The notes under the pieces: generated by a model
Seen by the model: only the letters and a program-made list of their open reading frames with translations
The model's database searches: none
Told to the model about the DNA's origin: nothing
Shown: positions 17,223 through 25,626 of the stretch, piece by piece
Layout of the letters: each line of letters begins with the position of its first letter
How positions within the stretch are numbered: position 1 is the first letter of the stretch
From: Promethearchaeota archaeon
GTDB lineage: Archaea; Asgardarchaeota; Lokiarchaeia; Sigyniarchaeales; SOKP01
Assembly: GCA_016839705.1 (NCBI GenBank)
Contig: JAEOTR010000035.1
Span: forward strand, 1 to 64,000
Reading direction: 5' to 3'
Length of the DNA stretch: 64,000 nt
Program-made: the position numbers and the translations under genes

Positions 17223-18898
17223 TCGATTTTATTCAATTTCTTTAAACCAAAGTATAGCAATGGAAGACTGACTCCAGTGTTGTAAAGAAATATCACCCCA
17301 TGCATTAATGATATCATTATTTCCAACGTTCCCGATTCAAGGAAAAAAATTAATATAATCGGTAAAAATAATATCGGTTGTAATAGGATCATTGAAAACA
17401 TAGCATTTCCTTTCATGTTTGAATCTTTTTCTCCATATGCCGGAGAAAGACATTGAATACCCATAGCTTGGCACATAGAGATCTGGGAAAATAATAAATA
17501 TTCACTAAAGAAGATCACAGCACTGATGATATCGAGGTTTGCGAAGATTGAAAAGAGGGTTGTGATAAAGATCGCTATGAAAGTGTTTAATACAACCATT
17601 GCTAACAAGTAAGAATATACTAGTCCCTTTAATCCTCTTGGAGATCTCTTGTAAACCCATAATATATCCTTCGAATCAACGAAGGCTAGATGACCTAGCA
17701 TCATACTTGCTACACCACCTCCAAGAGCAATAGTCATTGTTGTAGCTAAAGTCAAACCAAGCACATCATTTCCCATTCTTGAGATAAACCATGATATAAA
17801 TCCTACAAGACCGACTACGTATGCAATTCGTGCAAAGTTCGCTTTTTTTCTCAAAAACCTCTTTAATTGCATAATTATTAAGCCTCCCCATTTACGACCT
17901 GAAGCTTTTCTCACCATAATATAAAAGATGTTATCATGCTCAATTATGGTCACACTACTTTTTTCTGTTCCACTTTCTAAAGTATAGAATGATTCAGCTT
18001 TCTTATAAGAAATATATAAGATTGAAACTGGGACAATAACAACTAGAAGAAGACTTATCCATATATTTAGAATAAATGCATCTAATAAGATGGGATCAAT
18101 GCTATATAAGATTAAATTAGAAAACCAGAAAGATGGATAAAATGCGAGCCAGTTTTTTAATTCGGGATGAGCCAAAAGAAAGTTAAGGAAAAACATTACT
18201 GCATACATTATGACCACTAAAAGAATCGTAAAAACCCAGATCAACGCCTTCCCTAGATCTCTAGCTTTTTCACTTTTAGAAATTTTATGTTCAAACCAAC
18301 TGGCAATAATTGTACCAATTAGACTTGCAAAATAAACAAGACCAAATCCAGATCCATATATTGTAATGTATTGGATGAACGTTAAATCTATTAGAGGATT
18401 AATTAAGCCTACCACAACTGGGGCAAAAATTAAGACTGCCATAGTGTAAATTGGGGATTTACCTAAAAACTCTCCCAGAAATATATCATTTGCCTTCACA
18501 GGTGTCGATATCAATGTTTCCTTGAACCCGATTTCACCTTCTCTATAAACATTATTTAGGGGATACATCACGAGCATTAAAAACAACATCATCATAACAG
18601 ATTCAATAATCAGTGCTACAACAGGTTTGAAAACACTAGAAAATTGGATGGCTAAAGTTGGGATAAACAAATCAAATAGAAATGGTGCTGCAATAAATGC
18701 CCACAGGAATAACAGCGAGTATAATATTATAAAGAATAGTTTACGGTGGTTTCTGAACTTGCTTGTTCTAAGTTTTATCTCATTCTTTGCAATTATCCTC
18801 CATAAACTTTTAGTTTTGAGCTGAATATTAAGAGAAATTTTTTGGGTACTCTCATCAAAAGGCTCACCAAGCTTTTTTTCAGTCGTTATAACTGTCAT
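17219..18898 (-). CDS. ABC-2 type permease, large
   Basis: A 559-residue polytopic protein with about twelve hydrophobic segments. The loop VYREGEIGFKETLISTPVKANDIFLGEFLGKSPIYTMA (about 115-155) is the coupling loop seen in ABC-2 permeases. A soluble central loop (about 305-345) separates two membrane halves. It lies 7 nt downstream of its ATPase gene and pairs with it. Cargo unknown; association with a CPBP protease and small membrane proteins points to peptide or envelope-stress export, by inference only. Confidence 0.85.
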   Translation of the reverse strand: MTVITTEKKLGEPFDESTQKISLNIQLKTKSLWRIIAKNEIKLRTSKFRNHRKLFFIILYSLLFLWAFIAAPFLFDLFIPTLAIQFSSVFKPVVALIIESVMMMLFLMLVMYPLNNVYREGEIGFKETLISTPVKANDIFLGEFLGKSPIYTMAVLIFAPVVVGLINPLIDLTFIQYITIYGSGFGLVYFASLIGTIIASWFEHKISKSEKARDLGKALIWVFTILLVVIMYAVMFFLNFLLAHPELKNWLAFYPSFWFSNLILYSIDPILLDAFILNIWISLLLVVIVPVSILYISYKKAESFYTLESGTEKSSVTIIEHDNIFYIMVRKASGRKWGGLIIMQLKRFLRKKANFARIAYVVGLVGFISWFISRMGNDVLGLTLATTMTIALGGGVASMMLGHLAFVDSKDILWVYKRSPRGLKGLVYSYLLAMVVLNTFIAIFITTLFSIFANLDIISAVIFFSEYLLFSQISMCQAMGIQCLSPAYGEKDSNMKGNAMFSMILLQPILFLPIILIFFLESGTLEIMISLMHGVIFLYNTGVSLPLLYFGLKKLNKIE

Positions 18899-18905
18899 TT
18901 TTGAT

Positions 18906-19745
18906 CTACCTCGACTTCTTATTTCTTTTCTTTCGATTTCTTTGCTTTTTATTTTTGGTTTCGTGATTGTTTAAGTTTTCGTCTCTCCAAGCTAATAAAT
19001 CATTGATATGAGATGCACCTGTAATTTTTAGATATGCATCTTCCAAGTCTTTAGCACCAACAGATTCAATTATCTCTTTTGGAGTACCTTCAATTTTTAA
19101 CTCACCATCAACAATGATACCAATGATGTCGCATAATTCCTCAGCGGCATCAAGAAGGTGGGTACAAATGAATACCGTTTTATCTGCTTTCCTTGCGAGT
19201 TCAGAAATTAGATCTTTAACCATTCTGGCTGCAGCTGGATCTAAATTAGATGTGGGCTCATCTAAGAATAAGATTTTTGGATCTTGGATCAAGGCCGCAC
19301 ATAAACAAACTTTCTGTTTCATTCCTCTAGAATATCCTTCTAGAAGATCATTTCCTCGACCAACTAAATTGAACATCTCTAACAATTCCTCAATGCGAGC
19401 AGAAATTACATCTCTTGGTAAGTAATATAACTCACCGATAAACTCTAAGAACTCTCTAGCAGTGAGTTTTGAATATAAACCAGGAGATTCTGGTAAAAAC
19501 CCACATATCATCTTCACTTTTTCACTTTCAGCTATAATATCATATCCTCCTACTAAGGCATCTCCTGAAGTTTTAGATATAATAGCATTAAGAACTCTGA
19601 CAGTTGTAGTCTTACCAGCTCCATTTGGACCAAGTAATCCATATGTTTTCCCATAGGGAATCTGTAAACTCAATTTGTTAACTGCAAGAACTTTACCAAA
19701 ATTTTTAGTAAGATCTTGAGTCTTAATAGCGTATGCTTTACTCAA
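18906..19745 (-). CDS. ABC transporter ATP-binding protein with basic tail
   Basis: A 279-residue ATPase. Walker A GPNGAGKTTT begins at residue 39; GFLPESPGLYSKLT stands at the Q-loop with Glu for Gln; the signature is YSRGMKQKVCL and Walker B ILFLDEPTSNLDP. The last 20 residues are an extra Lys/Arg/Asn-rich tail (KNKKQRNRKKRNKKSR), not usual in the family. The start is a TTG with a strong AAGGAGGT site 8 nt upstream. Partner of the permease 7 nt downstream. Confidence 0.9.
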   Translation of the reverse strand: MSKAYAIKTQDLTKNFGKVLAVNKLSLQIPYGKTYGLLGPNGAGKTTTVRVLNAIISKTSGDALVGGYDIIAESEKVKMICGFLPESPGLYSKLTAREFLEFIGELYYLPRDVISARIEELLEMFNLVGRGNDLLEGYSRGMKQKVCLCAALIQDPKILFLDEPTSNLDPAAARMVKDLISELARKADKTVFICTHLLDAAEELCDIIGIIVDGELKIEGTPKEIIESVGAKDLEDAYLKITGASHINDLLAWRDENLNNHETKNKKQRNRKKRNKKSR

Positions 19746-19800
19746 TTTTTTTACCTCCTTTTATTTTTTTAATTTTATATTTTTCATTTTAAATTAGAAA

Positions 19801-20085
19801 TCATAATATAATAGATAGAATTAAATTCATGCTCTCAGTGATGATTAAGCATGAGATTAATACCCATAATACTTTTCTATATCGAAAGGTTCTGTTTTCT
19901 TCTACTGCTAAACGCCTTTTAGTTTCCACATAAATTGCAGGTAAAATTATGAGAAATAGCGGTATCATATCTCTCCCACCAGGTGGAAAATAAAAAATGT
20001 TATAAATGAGTAATACAGCACTCACAATATCTGAAATAATCAATGCTGCTGTTAAGCCCCGTTCAGAAGTGTTCAAATTCAACAT
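19801..20085 (-). CDS. small membrane protein
   Basis: A 94-residue protein with three hydrophobic segments (ALIISDIVSAVLLIYNIFYF, MIPLFLIILPAIYVE, VLWVLISCLIITESMNLIL). No family recognised. It lies between the CPBP protease gene (15 nt) and the ABC ATPase gene (55 nt), in the same operon. Confidence 0.65.
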   Translation of the reverse strand: MLNLNTSERGLTAALIISDIVSAVLLIYNIFYFPPGGRDMIPLFLIILPAIYVETKRRLAVEENRTFRYRKVLWVLISCLIITESMNLILSIIL

Positions 20086-20100
20086 CTTTGATTTATTTTT

Positions 20101-21246
20101 TTAATTTTGAATTAAGTTATTTTTTGATTCGTACCTTGTTCTAGTTCCTAACCATAAAAAGAGAATAACAGCTACACCATAACTCATTATTAAAGTAATG
20201 AAATACAGAAATACATTGTAAACTGCTATCTCCAAGCTCACAATTATAAGCTGTATACCTAAAGGAATGAAAATACTAACTAAACCTATAATTATAAAAC
20301 CTGAAAAGCCATATAATATCGGTTTTGTGTTTTTTTTTCGTACAAGAACAACCCACTCCACATCCCGTTTCCTAAAGATTTGCCATAACGCATAAAATAG
20401 TACCCCAAAGCCTACGATGAAGATCGTCCAATAAATAAAATCATAGGTTAGAGTTAGTTTACTATTAGCTATTATGGTAACTAAAGGTCCTGAAAAAGAA
20501 ATGAAATTTAAGATTCCATGAATTATGATTGAATAAAATACGTTGCGAGTTAGAATATAAATTAAACCTGAGGAAAACCCAATCAAAAATACAGCAGTTA
20601 TATGCATTATAGTCCCTGTAAGATTTCCACTTATTAAATCATCTGGTAGGTGTGCGAGAGCAAACAAAAGACTTGAAGATAATATCGCGGTTAAGGGATT
20701 CATTCCCCGTTGTTCCAATAAAGGAACTAATAACCTACGGTAGACTAACTCCTCATATATAGGGGCTCCAATTGTAAGTGGAAGATAATAGATCAAGATA
20801 TTTAAAGGGTTGGTCAAATGCTCTGGACTTAATAAAATATTAGTATACCCACTCTGAGGACTTAAATTGAATACTCTAAAGATAAAAAATAAAATAAAAT
20901 TTATACTGACTATGAGCGTAAAAGTCCCACTTATAAGAAGTACTGTTCTTACTGAATTTAAAATAGTTATAGGATGAAATTCCGAATTTTTTGCTTTAAA
21001 TAAAGGAATAAATACATAATAAACTATGAAAATCCCTATAAATTGAGAAAGAAACAAAATTAAAAGGTTGGTTACTGCATAGTCAAAGAGTAAGTAAAAA
21101 TCTGTGAGTACCATAATAAATGAGATTAGAGTGGGTAGAAAACTTAATAACAATCCTCCAACTCCAACCACCATCGATGCTGTGAAGAAATTTAAAAACT
21201 TTCCGTTTCTCTCTTTAATAAGTATCAATCTAAAATCCCTCCACAT
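20101..21246 (-). CDS. CPBP (Abi/CAAX-type) intramembrane metalloprotease
   Basis: A 381-residue membrane protein with about ten helices. The CPBP catalytic motifs are present: YEELVYR with Glu165, Glu166 and Arg170; LFALAH with His199; IIHGILNF with His243 and Asn247. The family includes Rce1 proteases and bacteriocin-immunity proteins. The start overlaps the preceding small membrane gene by 17 nt. Its place beside an ABC exporter suggests processing of or protection against a peptide, which is inference. Confidence 0.88.
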   Translation of the reverse strand: MWRDFRLILIKERNGKFLNFFTASMVVGVGGLLLSFLPTLISFIMVLTDFYLLFDYAVTNLLILFLSQFIGIFIVYYVFIPLFKAKNSEFHPITILNSVRTVLLISGTFTLIVSINFILFFIFRVFNLSPQSGYTNILLSPEHLTNPLNILIYYLPLTIGAPIYEELVYRRLLVPLLEQRGMNPLTAILSSSLLFALAHLPDDLISGNLTGTIMHITAVFLIGFSSGLIYILTRNVFYSIIIHGILNFISFSGPLVTIIANSKLTLTYDFIYWTIFIVGFGVLFYALWQIFRKRDVEWVVLVRKKNTKPILYGFSGFIIIGLVSIFIPLGIQLIIVSLEIAVYNVFLYFITLIMSYGVAVILFLWLGTRTRYESKNNLIQN

Positions 21247-21445
21247 TATTATTTATTGATTTATTCCTTTCATGTCTAAATCTTATTAAAAAACCAAGAT
21301 TCATCGTTATAGATAACCCTGTGAATAATCCACTGAAAAAATCTATGATTGGTTTCTGACCTCTAAAGAGATCTAATAAAAGAGAAATAATCAAAGACAC
21401 AATGCCAATCACGAGCAGAATTTCTTCATTTTTATTGTAAAGCAT
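21230..21445 (-). CDS. small two-helix membrane protein
   Basis: A 71-residue protein with two hydrophobic segments (ILLVIGIVSLIISLLLDLF and FFSGLFTGLSITMNLGFLI) and a charged C-terminus. It overlaps the CPBP gene and follows the next small gene by 9 nt. Family unknown; the layout recalls the short DUF-type membrane proteins that accompany ABC-2 exporters. Confidence 0.65.
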   Translation of the reverse strand: MLYNKNEEILLVIGIVSLIISLLLDLFRGQKPIIDFFSGLFTGLSITMNLGFLIRFRHERNKSINNNVEGF

Positions 21446-21454
21446 AATAACATC

Positions 21455-21673
21455 TCACTCCTTCATTTGTTCGGTCTTTTCTTCTCGTTTCATTAGTTCT
21501 TCCTCTCTTTTTCGAGCGATTATTGGAATCCAGATAACAACAGAACCCGGGAAAAATATAAAAAATGGAAAATATGTATCAACGTCTCCTAAAATAATAA
21601 ACATCAAATATGCAACACTCGAAACAATGATGATAATAACAATTGCTAAAATAGCTCTTTGGTATTTATCCAT
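21455..21673 (-). CDS. small two-helix membrane protein, first gene of the operon
   Basis: A 72-residue protein with two hydrophobic segments (AILAIVIIIIVSSVAYLMFII and YFPFFIFFPGSVVIWIPII) and a charged tail (KREEELMKREEKTEQMKE). It is the first gene of the 15-22 kb minus-strand run. A minus-strand TATA-like stretch (about 21719-21731) lies about 50 nt upstream, with two palindromes further up. Confidence 0.65.
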   Translation of the reverse strand: MDKYQRAILAIVIIIIVSSVAYLMFIILGDVDTYFPFFIFFPGSVVIWIPIIARKREEELMKREEKTEQMKE

Positions 21674-22019
21674 ATTTTATCCCTTGTTTTTTCTTTTTGA
21701 ACCTAACCTAAATTGAATTAATATATAAATTAACTAGATCTACTTTTGATCTCTTATCCTAGCGAACTTTGTATTACAAAGCTCCCAAGTAAAATAAATC
21801 AAATTTTATATTTAAACTTTGCGGTACAAAGCACTTTCTGTGACAAAATTAAAAAAAATTTAGTAACAGATAGTCTCCTTATATCTTAAAAATTAAGATT
21901 CAATTGAACTCTTCAACGTAACAAAAATTTTTCTTTTCCCCAATCACAAGTTTTACGTGTGATTTTGTGGATAAGGTATAGCACTTTTTATTCTTATTAG
22001 TAATATTATTATTTTATCG
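21674..22019. other. divergent intergenic region between membrane operon and thiolase
   Basis: About 346 nt without a gene. It holds a minus-strand TATA-like element near 21719-21731, two CTTTG-centred palindromes (21767-21781, 21817-21831), and a weaker third copy (21834-21848). The part nearest the thiolase gene is T-rich with no clear further repeats. Confidence 0.6.
21767..21831. promoter_or_regulatory. pair of CTTTG-n5-CAAAG operator-like palindromes
   Basis: CTTTGTATTACAAAG (21767-21781) is a perfect 15-nt palindrome. CTTTGCGGTACAAAG (21817-21831) repeats the same arms exactly 50 nt away, close to five helical turns. CTTTCTGTGACAAAA (21834-21848) is a degenerate third copy (11 of 15). 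The sites lie upstream of the TATA box of the membrane operon and could also serve the divergent thiolase gene. Confidence 0.6.
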
Positions 22020-23324
22020 ATGATTTTTGACATTATGGCCAATAATAACAATATTTATGTCATCGGTGTCGGGATGATACGGTTTGCCAAATTACCCGGA
22101 AGGACCATGAAAAGCATGACCGGAGAATCGGTAGAAAATGCGCTGAAGGATTGCAATCTGGAAAAGGGCGACCTTGAAGCTGCTTGGTTTAGTAATTCTG
22201 GTTGGGGTCAGTCGGAATATCAGCACTGTATCCGCGGTCAAGTCGCTCTTAGTGCTAATGGTATTGATAAGATCCCCATGACTAATGTAGAAAATGCTTG
22301 CGCTGGGGGAAGTACAGCATTTCATAATGCGTGGCTTTCTGTGAAGGCGGGTGTGTATAATGTTGCTTTAGCTGTCGGGACGGAAAAAATGTATTTTGAT
22401 AAACCTCCTGTTGTTAGGAGTGGAGGTATCCCAGGAATGGGAGCGATGAGCGGTTTTATTTCAGGGACTGATGTGGAGGAGACATTAAAGATGATGAATC
22501 AATTCAAAAAACAGTTAGCAGAGGGCGAAAAGAAGCCTGAAAAAGAAGAAAACAAGGAAGGAGAGCCAAAAAAAAAGAAAGACCATTCAATTTTTATGGA
22601 TTTTTATGCACTCGGCGCCCGCGCTCATATGAAAGCCTATGGTACTACTCAACGTCAACTTGCTGCAATTGCTGCAAAAAATCATAATAACTCGACAATG
22701 AATCCCTTAGCTCAATACACTTTCCCTCAAACTATTGAACAAGTTATGGAAGATTATGTAGTTTCCTATCCATTAACAAGAGCCATGTGCGCACCCACTG
22801 GAGATGGTTCAGCAGCAGCCATCCTTTGTTCCGAACAATATTTAAAGGATAATCCAAGCCTTAGAGATCGAGCAATTTTAATTCGAGCTTCAATTTTACA
22901 ATCTGGTGCACGACAACGGTTTAATCAAATAGAAATAGCTTCTTCTGCTGCCTATAAAATGGCGGGTCTCGGTCCAGAGGATATCGATGTATCAGAAGTT
23001 CACGACGCAACAGCATTTGGAGAACTTCACGCAGTTGAAGCTTTAGGTTTCTGTCCTGTTGGTCAAGGTGGTCCGTTTGCTGAAAGTGGTGCTACGGATC
23101 TTGATGGAAAAGTTGCTGTTAATCCTAGCGGAGGATTACTAGCTCGTGGACATCCTATAGGAGCTTCTGGGGTTGCACAAATGTATGAACTGATAACACA
23201 ATTGCGTGGAGAAGCAGGTGAAAGACAGGTTAAAAACGCTAAAAGAGCTCTAGCTCATAATGGAGGAGGAGACCTGGGGCCAACGGCAGCTGCTCTGTGC
23301 ATACACATTTTCGAGAAAAATTAA
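22020..23324 (+). CDS. thiolase-family acetyl-CoA acetyltransferase
   Basis: A 434-residue archaeal/SCP-x-type thiolase. Cys94 in VENACAGGSTA is the acyl-accepting cysteine, His328 is in EVHDATAFGE, and His378 is in GHPIGASG. The enzyme would condense or cleave acyl-CoA thioesters, as in the mevalonate route or beta-oxidation; archaeal members usually work with HMG-CoA synthase and a DUF35 protein, neither of which is next to it. Residues about 155-190 are a Lys/Glu-rich insert. The ATG at 22035 (MANNNNIYVIGVGM) is an equally likely start. Confidence 0.9.
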   Translation: MIFDIMANNNNIYVIGVGMIRFAKLPGRTMKSMTGESVENALKDCNLEKGDLEAAWFSNSGWGQSEYQHCIRGQVALSANGIDKIPMTNVENACAGGSTAFHNAWLSVKAGVYNVALAVGTEKMYFDKPPVVRSGGIPGMGAMSGFISGTDVEETLKMMNQFKKQLAEGEKKPEKEENKEGEPKKKKDHSIFMDFYALGARAHMKAYGTTQRQLAAIAAKNHNNSTMNPLAQYTFPQTIEQVMEDYVVSYPLTRAMCAPTGDGSAAAILCSEQYLKDNPSLRDRAILIRASILQSGARQRFNQIEIASSAAYKMAGLGPEDIDVSEVHDATAFGELHAVEALGFCPVGQGGPFAESGATDLDGKVAVNPSGGLLARGHPIGASGVAQMYELITQLRGEAGERQVKNAKRALAHNGGGDLGPTAAALCIHIFEKN

Positions 23325-23432
23325 TTTCTTCTTATTTTTTTATAAAACTCTTTGTATTAGAATTGCATACTAAAATGAATTACTGAATAGTAGTTTAAAT
23401 ATAAAATTTAAAAATAGAGTAAAAAAAAGATA

Positions 23433-23576
23433 TTACATATAGCCTTTGATTTCCCTTCTTATCTTGTATGCTTCTTTCTCTTCAAGATATCGAGGGTTTA
23501 GTCTAAGGACAATCTCGAGCATACTAAGTTTTTGCTCGTTTATTTCAGTTTTATTTAATTTTTTAAATATTGACAT
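23433..23576 (-). CDS. 47-residue LNPRY-motif protein
   Basis: A short gene read as MSIFKKLNKTEINEQ and ending LNPRYLEEKEAYKIRREIKGYM. The C-terminal half aligns with the two small proteins at 43186-43407 and 43668-43859: LNPRY-[FL]-EE, then EA, then nine residues later K-[AG]-Y. No known family recognised. It lies alone between the thiolase and the AbrB-PhoU gene, divergent from the latter. Confidence 0.6.
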   Translation of the reverse strand: MSIFKKLNKTEINEQKLSMLEIVLRLNPRYLEEKEAYKIRREIKGYM

Positions 23577-23649
23577 TTTTTTATTATCACTTTATTTTTC
23601 TTTGTTACTATAAATATACAAAAAAACCTATTTTAATGCACTCTATAAT

Positions 23650-23681
23650 AAGTTTAAAGTATCCTTAAGAACCTTAAACTT
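23650..23681. promoter_or_regulatory. inverted repeat AAGTTTAA-n16-TTAAACTT
   Basis: Perfect 8-nt arms (23650-23657 and 23674-23681) around a 16-nt spacer containing CTTAAG, in the divergent gap between the LNPRY small gene and the AbrB-PhoU gene. It could be an operator for either. Confidence 0.35.
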
Positions 23682-23763
23682 TCTTCCCTTTGAATTCTAG
23701 GATTTCCAGGATTTTTAGTGCGGTTTAAATAATTACCCAAAATTCATTTAAATTTTTTAAGGA

Positions 23764-23776
23764 TTTAAATATAAAT
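23764..23776 (+). promoter_or_regulatory. TATA box of the AbrB-PhoU gene
   Basis: TTTAAATATAAAT lies about 25 nt before the ATG at 23795, the normal archaeal TATA-to-start distance. The transcript is therefore probably leaderless or nearly so. Confidence 0.6.
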
Positions 23777-23794
23777 GCTAAATTATTACTTATT

Positions 23795-24685
23795 ATGGAT
23801 CTAATTTACAGGAAACTACAAAATTTAGGCGGCTCACTATATGTCAGTTTGCCTAAGATATGGACTAATAAATATCAATTGAAAGAAAAATCACCAGTTG
23901 CGCTTGAAATTCGAGATGATGGAACAATAAAAATCAAACCTAAAATTGAGCAACCGATTGAAGCATTAAAGGAGGATGTTGTGTTAGAAGCAGATCAATA
24001 TGTTATATGGGAATTGTTAAAAAAGAGTCTTGCTGGTGAAACTAATATCCTAATAACTTCTGATAAAGAAATTAACAGGGCTTTAAGAAAGAATATTAGG
24101 AGATATGTGAATAGGCTCCCCAATACAGAAGTTATTGAGGAGACAAAACATAAAATGGCGATTCAAAATTTTGGGTATAAGGAAATTCCTACGAAAAAAT
24201 TAATTAAACGTTTATTAGATATCGTGGCTAATATGTTCGAAGATTTACGAAACGACTCCTTAGATGATTTGCATGGTAATTTCGAACAATTGAGGAAATT
24301 TTACTTCATTTTAGTCATTCATATTAGAACTTATCTTAGGACAGGAATTTATATTTCATCAACTAGTGATTTTACCCCTCTTGAAGCTATGGATTACCGA
24401 ATGCTTTGTGAAAAGAATCAAGAGATAGGTGAAATTTTAGAAAGATTTAATCCTTCTAAAGGAACTTTTGATTTTTATAAGGAAACTGAACAATATTTTA
24501 ATGAAATAAGAAAAGCATTTCTTAATAAAGATGATAAACTAGCGTATTTTAGTTGGTTGAAAAAGGATATATTATTCAAAAAAGCTCAAGATATAATGGA
24601 AAAATTAGACCATGATGATAAAGACAATATTAACATTCTACTTCGAATTGTTCAGAATTGTAAAGACATGGCGGCATTGATATAA
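23795..24685 (+). CDS. AbrB-domain PhoU-like regulator
   Basis: A 296-residue protein. Residues 4-50 are a SpoVT/AbrB swapped-hairpin DNA-binding domain (YRKLQNLGGSLYVSLPKIWTNKYQL, then SPVALEIRDDGTIKIKP). The rest is helical and resembles PhoU, with two three-helix repeats (about 110-200 and 205-290). This fusion is widespread in archaea, where it is thought to link phosphate status to transcription. No phosphate-transport genes are adjacent. Confidence 0.85.
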   Translation: MDLIYRKLQNLGGSLYVSLPKIWTNKYQLKEKSPVALEIRDDGTIKIKPKIEQPIEALKEDVVLEADQYVIWELLKKSLAGETNILITSDKEINRALRKNIRRYVNRLPNTEVIEETKHKMAIQNFGYKEIPTKKLIKRLLDIVANMFEDLRNDSLDDLHGNFEQLRKFYFILVIHIRTYLRTGIYISSTSDFTPLEAMDYRMLCEKNQEIGEILERFNPSKGTFDFYKETEQYFNEIRKAFLNKDDKLAYFSWLKKDILFKKAQDIMEKLDHDDKDNINILLRIVQNCKDMAALI

Positions 24686-24800
24686 AATCTTAAAGTTTTA
24701 GACGCTTCTAAAATAACTTTAAATATATTCAAAATATTTTTCTCTCCAACCACTGAAGAGGAAAGAATTTTAAATTTTATTTTCTTTTTTTCTATTAACT

Positions 24801-25148
24801 ATGATCACTTGGATTTTGGGCGGAATATTACTTATTTGGATTCTAGCAAACCGTTTTTCACAAAATGGAAAAATAGATGGAGAACCTCTTGGCATGCCAC
24901 GAGGTACGGTTAGAGCCTTTATTACCCTAATGATCGTCTCATTTCCCTTTGGATATTTACTCAGGGGAGAACCAATTCCACCATTAATCATTAACGCTAT
25001 TTTTATTGTGGTTGCTTTTTATTTCGAAGCAAGGAGAAGTAGTCACGAAAGGTTAATGCAAATTGTTAATGAAGTCAAAAATTCAGAACAGGTATCTATT
25101 GATCTGAGAGAAAAAAAAAACCTTTGTATTTACCGAAATATACCGTAA
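24801..25148 (+). CDS. membrane protein, N-terminal part of a probable frameshifted gene
   Basis: A 115-residue frame with two hydrophobic helices (MITWILGGILLIWILANRF and PLIINAIFIVVAFYFEA) around GEPLGMPRGTVRAFITLMIV. It resembles uncharacterised membrane proteins with a G-x-PRG-[ST]-VRA motif. At an A10 run (25111-25120) the frame enters a short tail (NLCIYRNIP), while the next frame continues as a membrane protein. A -1 shift at A-AAA-AAC would join them into about 260 residues. Confidence 0.6.
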   Translation: MITWILGGILLIWILANRFSQNGKIDGEPLGMPRGTVRAFITLMIVSFPFGYLLRGEPIPPLIINAIFIVVAFYFEARRSSHERLMQIVNEVKNSEQVSIDLREKKNLCIYRNIP

Positions 25149-25582
25149 GAATCTCATTATTAATTATATTGGTACTTGTCCAAATTATGATATTTTTTCA
25201 ACCCAGTCTTATTTTTGAGACAACAAACACCCTCGCGGATATTTTACTCATTGTAATTTTCTTTATTATTGGGGCTTTTTTTAGATCAATTATTAACTAT
25301 CGAGAAAAGAAAACAATAAAACAACAAATAGGAGATATGGATGCCTCCTTTTCAGATGTTCAAATCATAGAGAAACTCGCGTTAAAAGAAGTTAGTTGGT
25401 GGAACTCCACGGGAAAAAGTATCTTTTCTATTATAATGTTACTGTTAATTACCACTGCGCTTTTCTTTTATACCTTTAATATTGACTATGTTTTTCTTGA
25501 TTTCCCCCAGTATGGAATATTATTAACTCTACAAGGAACTCTTTTACTTCTTGTTAACGTCTATTATGGCTTTAGAGATTGA
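25124..25582 (+). CDS. membrane protein, C-terminal part of the same probable gene
   Basis: This frame encodes about 152 residues with four hydrophobic helices and a charged middle (REKKTIKQQIGDMDASFSDVQIIEKLALKEV). It has only a TTG at 25124 as a possible start and no ribosome site. Reading back, it continues as KKPLYLPKYT into the A-run shared with the preceding frame, so it is best seen as the 3' part of that gene. Confidence 0.6.
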   Translation: MYLPKYTVRISLLIILVLVQIMIFFQPSLIFETTNTLADILLIVIFFIIGAFFRSIINYREKKTIKQQIGDMDASFSDVQIIEKLALKEVSWWNSTGKSIFSIIMLLLITTALFFYTFNIDYVFLDFPQYGILLTLQGTLLLLVNVYYGFRD

Positions 25583-25626
25583 ATTATTTAATAATTAATT
25601 CCCTTTTTTTTGCATATAATTTGGCT

